This document shows, piece by piece, positions 60,038 to 64,000 of a stretch of DNA of 64,000 nucleotides. Below the pieces are notes generated by a model. It searched no databases. It worked only from the letters and a program-made list of their open reading frames with translations, and was not told where the DNA came from. How positions within the stretch are numbered: the first letter of the stretch is position 1; each line of letters opens with the position of its first letter. The DNA comes from Lonepinella koalarum (GTDB lineage Bacteria > Pseudomonadota > Gammaproteobacteria > Enterobacterales > Pasteurellaceae): contig NZ_CP170642.1 of assembly GCF_042926695.1 (NCBI RefSeq), positions 930,001 to 994,000 on the forward strand, given 5' to 3'. Position numbers and translations under genes: made by a program.

Positions 60038-61477
60038 TTATTCCACGATTAATGTACGACAAGTATTTGTATCACCATTACCTAATGGATCACCATGGGT
60101 TAATAAGACAAGATCGCCTGAAACCAAGAAGCCTTTATCTTTTAATAACTGTACAGCTTGTTTAGTACTTTCTGCAGTACGTGATTCACCATCACAGAAA
60201 ACAGGCGTTACCCCACGATATAATGCACAAAGATTCAATGTAGATTGATGGCGTGATAAGGCAAAAATAGGTAATCCAGAACTAATGCGTGACATCAATT
60301 TTGCAGTATAACCAGTACTTGTCATTGCAATGATGGCTGCCACACCTTTCATGTGGTTTGCTGCATACATTGCAGAGAATGCCACAGATTCACCAATAGT
60401 ATCAAATTGAACATCCATACGATGACGAGAAACGTTAATACTTGGCATTTTTTCCGCACCCAAACAGACTTTTGCCATCGTTGAAACAGTTTCAGCTGGA
60501 TATTGACCAGCAGCAGTTTCAGCCGAAAGCATTACTGCATCTGTACCATCTAATACGGCATTTGCCACATCCATTACTTCTGCCCGAGTTGGCATTGGGT
60601 TGCTAATCATGGATTCCATCATTTGGGTTGCAGTAATCACTACACGATTTAAACGGCGTGAACGACGAATTAATTTTTTCTGTACGCCAACTAATTCCGG
60701 ATCACCGATTTCTACCCCCAAATCGCCACGCGCCACCATAATCACATCAGAAGCTAAGATAATATCATCCATCGCAGCATCATCAACGACAGTTTCAGCA
60801 CGTTCTACTTTGGCGACGATTTTCGCCTCTAAACCTGCTTCTTTAGCTAATTGACGAGCATAATTTAAATCTGCACTTGAACGTGGGAAAGATACGGCTA
60901 AATAATCGACACCAATACGAGCCGCCGTGATAATATCCGCTTTATCTTTTTCAGTTAATGCATCTGCAGATAAACCACCGCCTAATTTGTTAATTCCTTT
61001 ATTATTTGATAATGGACCACCAACCGTTACTTCAGTAAATACCTTCGCACCTTCGGTCGCTAATACTTTCAATTGAACTCGACCATCATCTAATAATAAA
61101 ATATCGCCGGGTACCACATCTTGTGGTAATGTTTTATAATCTAAACCAACGGCATTTTGATTACCTTCACCTTTCGGCAATTCAGCATCTAAAACAAATT
61201 TATCACCCACATTTAAGAAAATTTTACCGTCTTTAAAGGTAGATACACGAATTTTAGGTCCTTGTAAGTCTCCTAAGATTGCCACATTTTTGCCTAATCT
61301 TTTAGCAATTTCGCGTACTTTATTTGCACGTTCAATATGATCTTCTGGCGTACCATGAGAAAAATTCATACGTACAACATTCGCACCCGCTTCAATAATT
61401 TTTTCTAAATTATTACCTTTATCAGTAGATGGCCCCATTGTACATACGATTTTTGTTCTTCTTAGCTTTCTAGACAT
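60038..61477 (-). CDS. pykA: Pyruvate kinase (PykA type)
   Basis: A 479-aa pyruvate kinase making pyruvate and ATP from phosphoenolpyruvate. MNFSHG, the active-site Lys region (KVERAE), MVARGDLGVEIGDPELVG and the TATQMMESMI signature are all present. It aligns best with E. coli PykA (480 aa), the AMP/sugar-phosphate-activated isoform, not PykF. ATG 61477 (MSRKLRRTK) has ggaga upstream, preferred to 61492. Confidence 0.96.
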   Translation of the reverse strand: MSRKLRRTKIVCTMGPSTDKGNNLEKIIEAGANVVRMNFSHGTPEDHIERANKVREIAKRLGKNVAILGDLQGPKIRVSTFKDGKIFLNVGDKFVLDAELPKGEGNQNAVGLDYKTLPQDVVPGDILLLDDGRVQLKVLATEGAKVFTEVTVGGPLSNNKGINKLGGGLSADALTEKDKADIITAARIGVDYLAVSFPRSSADLNYARQLAKEAGLEAKIVAKVERAETVVDDAAMDDIILASDVIMVARGDLGVEIGDPELVGVQKKLIRRSRRLNRVVITATQMMESMISNPMPTRAEVMDVANAVLDGTDAVMLSAETAAGQYPAETVSTMAKVCLGAEKMPSINVSRHRMDVQFDTIGESVAFSAMYAANHMKGVAAIIAMTSTGYTAKLMSRISSGLPIFALSRHQSTLNLCALYRGVTPVFCDGESRTAESTKQAVQLLKDKGFLVSGDLVLLTHGDPLGNGDTNTCRTLIVE

Positions 61478-61687
61478 TGCTTTCTCCGTCACTAATTTTA
61501 TTATTTGAAATGATAATATATTTACATCGCTATAACATTGACAGCTATCTAGTTACCACGATAAAACTGGCGTGCATTATACGCTGAAAACGCTTTAAAA
61601 GCGAGATGTGTGAAAGAAAAATTTCCCATTGACATGTACATAAATTTACGATTATATTTTGTTAAATTATTGTATAAGGGAAATCTG

Positions 61688-62146
61688 ATGAAAATTTTTA
61701 TTATGCGTCATGGTGAAGCAGAAATGTTTGCCAAATCCGATAAAGATCGTACACTTACTGAATTTGGTGAAAAAAGTTCAGCCAGCCAAGGCATTTGGCT
61801 TAAGGAAACGGCTGGTTATTTCAATAAAGTACTCGTTAGCCCTTATATTAGGGCTAAACAAACCTTTGAATATATTAATAATATTTTTTCTGAACAACTT
61901 ACCGAACGAGCTGAAACTTGGGATGCCATTACTCCTTATGGTAAAGCAGAAGTTGTTGTAGATTATCTCTCTACTTTATTTGATGAAGATATTAAACAAG
62001 TTTTAATTGTTTCCCATTTACCTTTGGTGGGTGAAATTGTAGCCGAATTATGTGGCAAAAATAATGTCTCTTTTTTACCCGCAACTATTGCTGAAATTGA
62101 CTGGGATGCTGAAATGGGGAAATTAATTCAAACAAAAAATCCATAA
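61688..62146 (+). CDS. sixA: Phosphohistidine phosphatase SixA
   Basis: A 152-aa histidine-phosphatase-superfamily protein. The phosphate motif RHG is at residues 7-9, and the second His lies in VSHLP near residue 109. SixA removes phosphate from phosphohistidine, for example in NPr of the nitrogen phosphotransferase system in E. coli. ATG 61688 (MKIFIMRHGEAE) is the family start; the open frame from 61610 has no homology. Confidence 0.92.
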   Translation: MKIFIMRHGEAEMFAKSDKDRTLTEFGEKSSASQGIWLKETAGYFNKVLVSPYIRAKQTFEYINNIFSEQLTERAETWDAITPYGKAEVVVDYLSTLFDEDIKQVLIVSHLPLVGEIVAELCGKNNVSFLPATIAEIDWDAEMGKLIQTKNP

Positions 62147-62211
62147 TGGATAAAAAGCGCGGTATTTTTTACAACTTTCTGAAAAACTAAGCATAAATGG
62201 CTATGCTTAGA

Positions 62212-63006
62212 TTAATTCAAATAAGTACCTTGTTGTGCAGAATGATCATATTCCCAGCCTAAATAACGAGCTGAAACTTCATCCGCCAGCAATTCAAACT
62301 GCTCAACTTGAGTAAAAATTTCTTGCGAGTTTAACGCCAATTCTTGCTCTACTTTCAATAAATAGACTTTATTTTGATTATCCAATTTCACTTTATGTTC
62401 GGTATATTTAATCCTGTCGAACTGAATTTTAGATAAATTACATTTCTCAATAAAACGTTCAATATCGTCCTTATCATCGAATTGAAAATTATGCTCTATT
62501 CGTTGTGGTTCAGACAAATTCACGCCATTTTCAGTTAACGTATCTAAAATTTCTTCTGTCACTGTCATTTTATGCTCTAAAGGTGACGGTAATAAAAACT
62601 CAAAATAGGTGTCCCAATTTGGATCCTGCTGAATCACTAATTCATCATAAGATAATTGTCCTAATGTTTCTAATAAATTGATTTCATCATTAAAATAAAA
62701 AAATTGTTGCGACTTACCATTCGACAAAATATGCCCCGCATAAACAACATCAGGCAACGCACAAAGTTGTGTAATGGTATGTAGTAATTGGCTAAACATC
62801 GCGTGATAAGATGCTTCTGCCGGCAAACCATTTTCATCACGTTCATAGCGACGAATAATTTGAGCAATATTACTCTGACGAAACTCCGTCAATGTGGCTA
62901 TTAAAGACATATTAACCGACACTATTGCTACTTGATCATTAAACCAAGTACGGTAATTTTGCCAATTTTGGTCATCAATTTCTTGCTGAAAATTCACGTC
63001 TGACAT
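62212..63006 (-). CDS. TIGR01619-family protein (HI0040-like, DUF695/RraB-type domains)
   Basis: A 264-aa cytosolic protein matching the HI0040 family. The N-terminal half (FQQEIDDQNWQNYRTWFNDQ.. VVYAGHILSNG) resembles DUF695. The C-terminal part (DDKDDIERFIEKC..) resembles the RraB inhibitor-of-RNase-E domain. Function unknown. Its ATG overlaps the xthA stop by 1 base (TAATG), a coupling preserved with the H. influenzae neighbour pair. No catalytic motif seen. Confidence 0.82.
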   Translation of the reverse strand: MSDVNFQQEIDDQNWQNYRTWFNDQVAIVSVNMSLIATLTEFRQSNIAQIIRRYERDENGLPAEASYHAMFSQLLHTITQLCALPDVVYAGHILSNGKSQQFFYFNDEINLLETLGQLSYDELVIQQDPNWDTYFEFLLPSPLEHKMTVTEEILDTLTENGVNLSEPQRIEHNFQFDDKDDIERFIEKCNLSKIQFDRIKYTEHKVKLDNQNKVYLLKVEQELALNSQEIFTQVEQFELLADEVSARYLGWEYDHSAQQGTYLN

Positions 63007-63809
63007 TATTTAAATTCCGCCCAAATGGGTGCGTGATCAGAAGGTTTTTCCATTGCTCGAATGTCCCCATCAATCCCCACATCCACACATTTCTCTGCTA
63101 ATGCCTGATTTACCAAAATATGGTCAATCCGCAAGCCACGATTATCATCAAAACCCTTAGAACGATAATCAAACCACGAAAATTGATCATTGACTGTTGG
63201 ATTTAATTTACGGAAAGTATCTTCTAAGCCATAATTATATAGGCGTTGATACCATTCTCTTTCTTCAGGTAAAAATGAACATTTTCCTGTGCGTAGCCAA
63301 CGTTTACGATTTTCTTCTCCAATACCAATATCCAAATCCGTTGGGCTGATATTCATATCTCCCATGATGACAATAGGATTTGACTTATTATGTTGGTTTT
63401 CTACATAATGTTGTAAATCCTCATAGAATTTCTGCTTGGCAGGGAATTTAATTTCATGATTTCGAGATTCCCCTTGTGGAAAATAACCATTGATCACCGT
63501 TAATAGCCCAAATGGCGTATCAAAATCCGCCATAATAATCCGTTTTTGTGCATCTTCATTATCGGTTGGAAAGCCTTTACGTACTGCAACGGGTTGCTGT
63601 TTACACAATAACGCCACACCATAATGCCCTTTTTGTCCATGATGAAAAACGTGATAACCCAAATGTTCTACTAATTCGTAGGGAAATTGCTCATCTGCCA
63701 CTTTAATTTCTTGCAACCCCAAAATATCAGGCTGATGTTTCTCTATAATTGCATTTAACTGATGGGGTCTAGCACGTAATCCGTTGATATTAAAGGATAT
63801 AATTTTCAT
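63006..63809 (-). CDS. xthA: Exonuclease III
   Basis: A 267-aa AP endonuclease/3'-5' exonuclease of base-excision repair. Metal-binding Glu34 in LQEIKV, GDMNISPTDLDIG with the Asp/Asn pair near residue 151, and the catalytic His in SDHAPIW near residue 259 are intact. Length matches E. coli XthA (268 aa). It precedes and overlaps the TIGR01619 gene. Confidence 0.96.
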   Translation of the reverse strand: MKIISFNINGLRARPHQLNAIIEKHQPDILGLQEIKVADEQFPYELVEHLGYHVFHHGQKGHYGVALLCKQQPVAVRKGFPTDNEDAQKRIIMADFDTPFGLLTVINGYFPQGESRNHEIKFPAKQKFYEDLQHYVENQHNKSNPIVIMGDMNISPTDLDIGIGEENRKRWLRTGKCSFLPEEREWYQRLYNYGLEDTFRKLNPTVNDQFSWFDYRSKGFDDNRGLRIDHILVNQALAEKCVDVGIDGDIRAMEKPSDHAPIWAEFK

Positions 63810-63907
63810 AAAACGCTCTAAATAAAAATGAATGGTTTATTATACAGCCTTTATAAAGTGGGTGGAACTGGATAAATAAAATAAACGCGCTATTTTACTG
63901 ATAATTT

Positions 63908-63926
63908 GCTTTTGATAATCATTATT
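63908..63926. promoter_or_regulatory. Fur box before the gene at the right edge
   Basis: GCTTTTGATAATCATTATT matches the 19-bp Fur consensus GATAATGATAATCATTATC at 15 positions, including an uninterrupted GATAATCATTAT. It is about 50 bases before the start of the next gene. Confidence 0.7.
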
Positions 63927-63974
63927 ATTTGCTATGATTGCAGTCGTTATTTTTATATTATACGGAGCTTAATG

Positions 63975-64000
63975 ATGAAAAAAGTATTATCACTTCTTGC
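63975..64000 (+). CDS. Start of an exported protein, probably iron-regulated (truncated by the window end)
   Basis: Only MKKVLSLL is visible (with another Met one codon earlier at 63972). The Lys-Lys plus hydrophobic start looks like a signal peptide. ggag lies 7-10 bases upstream. With the Fur box it suggests a periplasmic iron-uptake component, but the product cannot be named. Confidence 0.6.

Noticed and set aside
1..64000. CRISPR arrays, restriction-modification, toxin-antitoxin or defence islands
   Set aside because: No regularly spaced repeats or recognisable proteins of these systems were found on either strand.

Overview
The window is chromosomal DNA from a low-GC member of the Pasteurellaceae. 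The Haemophilus-type DNA uptake signal AAGTGCGGT (or its complement) recurs throughout, often as inverted pairs that double as terminators. Almost every protein is a close relative of H. influenzae or E. coli proteins, and several blocks keep known Pasteurellaceae or enterobacterial order (mdh/argR, pheS-pheT-ihfA-nlpC, recB-recD without recC, cysB-rluB-yciO, infC-rpmI-rplT, fadD-slp-tsaB-yoaA, xthA with its TIGR01619 neighbour). The genus (Haemophilus, Avibacterium, Pasteurella, Aggregatibacter and relatives) cannot be fixed from the sequence alone.

Layout. 0-2.7 kb: the 3' end of prlC, ydfG, then a decayed IS256-type element (Zn-binding variant) that inserted exactly at the mdh stop codon. 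2.7-10.6 kb: mdh diverging from argR, a TIGR01777 epimerase, the lipid-transport pair letA-letB, a 26-aa YnhF-like protein and purR. 10.7-21 kb (minus strand): pepN-pyrD, pheS-[secreted protein]-pheT-ihfA-nlpC, and a POT peptide transporter. 21-31 kb (minus strand): bioD2, metX, recB-recD, thrS. 31-33 kb: a fructosamine-kinase-like gene and a second, more degraded IS copy. 33-40 kb: rplY, tandem ferritins, fnr, uspE, then yciU-queF-ppnN-can. 40.2-40.8 kb: tRNA-Leu(CAA) followed by a probable relic of an integrative element. 40.8-50.3 kb: cspD, asnS, cysB, rluB, yciO, purE-purK, aspC and infC-rpmI-rplT. 50.4-64 kb: rnd-fadD-slp-tsaB, a GST, yoaA, yeaD, an AEC transporter, pykA, sixA, xthA and the first codons of a probably Fur-regulated exported protein.

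The window is mostly housekeeping: central carbon (mdh, pykA), nucleotide synthesis (purR, purE, purK, pyrD, ppnN), translation (pheST, thrS, asnS, infC, rplT, rpmI, rplY, tsaB, queF, rluB), recombination and repair (recBD, xthA, yoaA, ihfA), iron storage and anaerobic control (ftnAB, fnr). Regulatory sites can be read directly: a PurR box at purE, tandem MetJ boxes at metX, an ARG box at argR, an FNR box at fnr, CRP-like sites at mdh/argR, the POT gene and uspE, a Fur box at the right edge, a tRNA-Thr-anticodon-like hairpin ahead of thrS, and an AUU start for infC.

I see no CRISPR array, restriction or defence cluster, or intact prophage. The least explained items are the secreted protein gene wedged between pheS and pheT, three very short membrane-protein genes, the IS structures (tandem end, A-tract frameshifts, solo ends), the relic after tRNA-Leu, an Asp-to-Asn change in the FN3K-like kinase motif and a Gly-to-Phe change in BioD.
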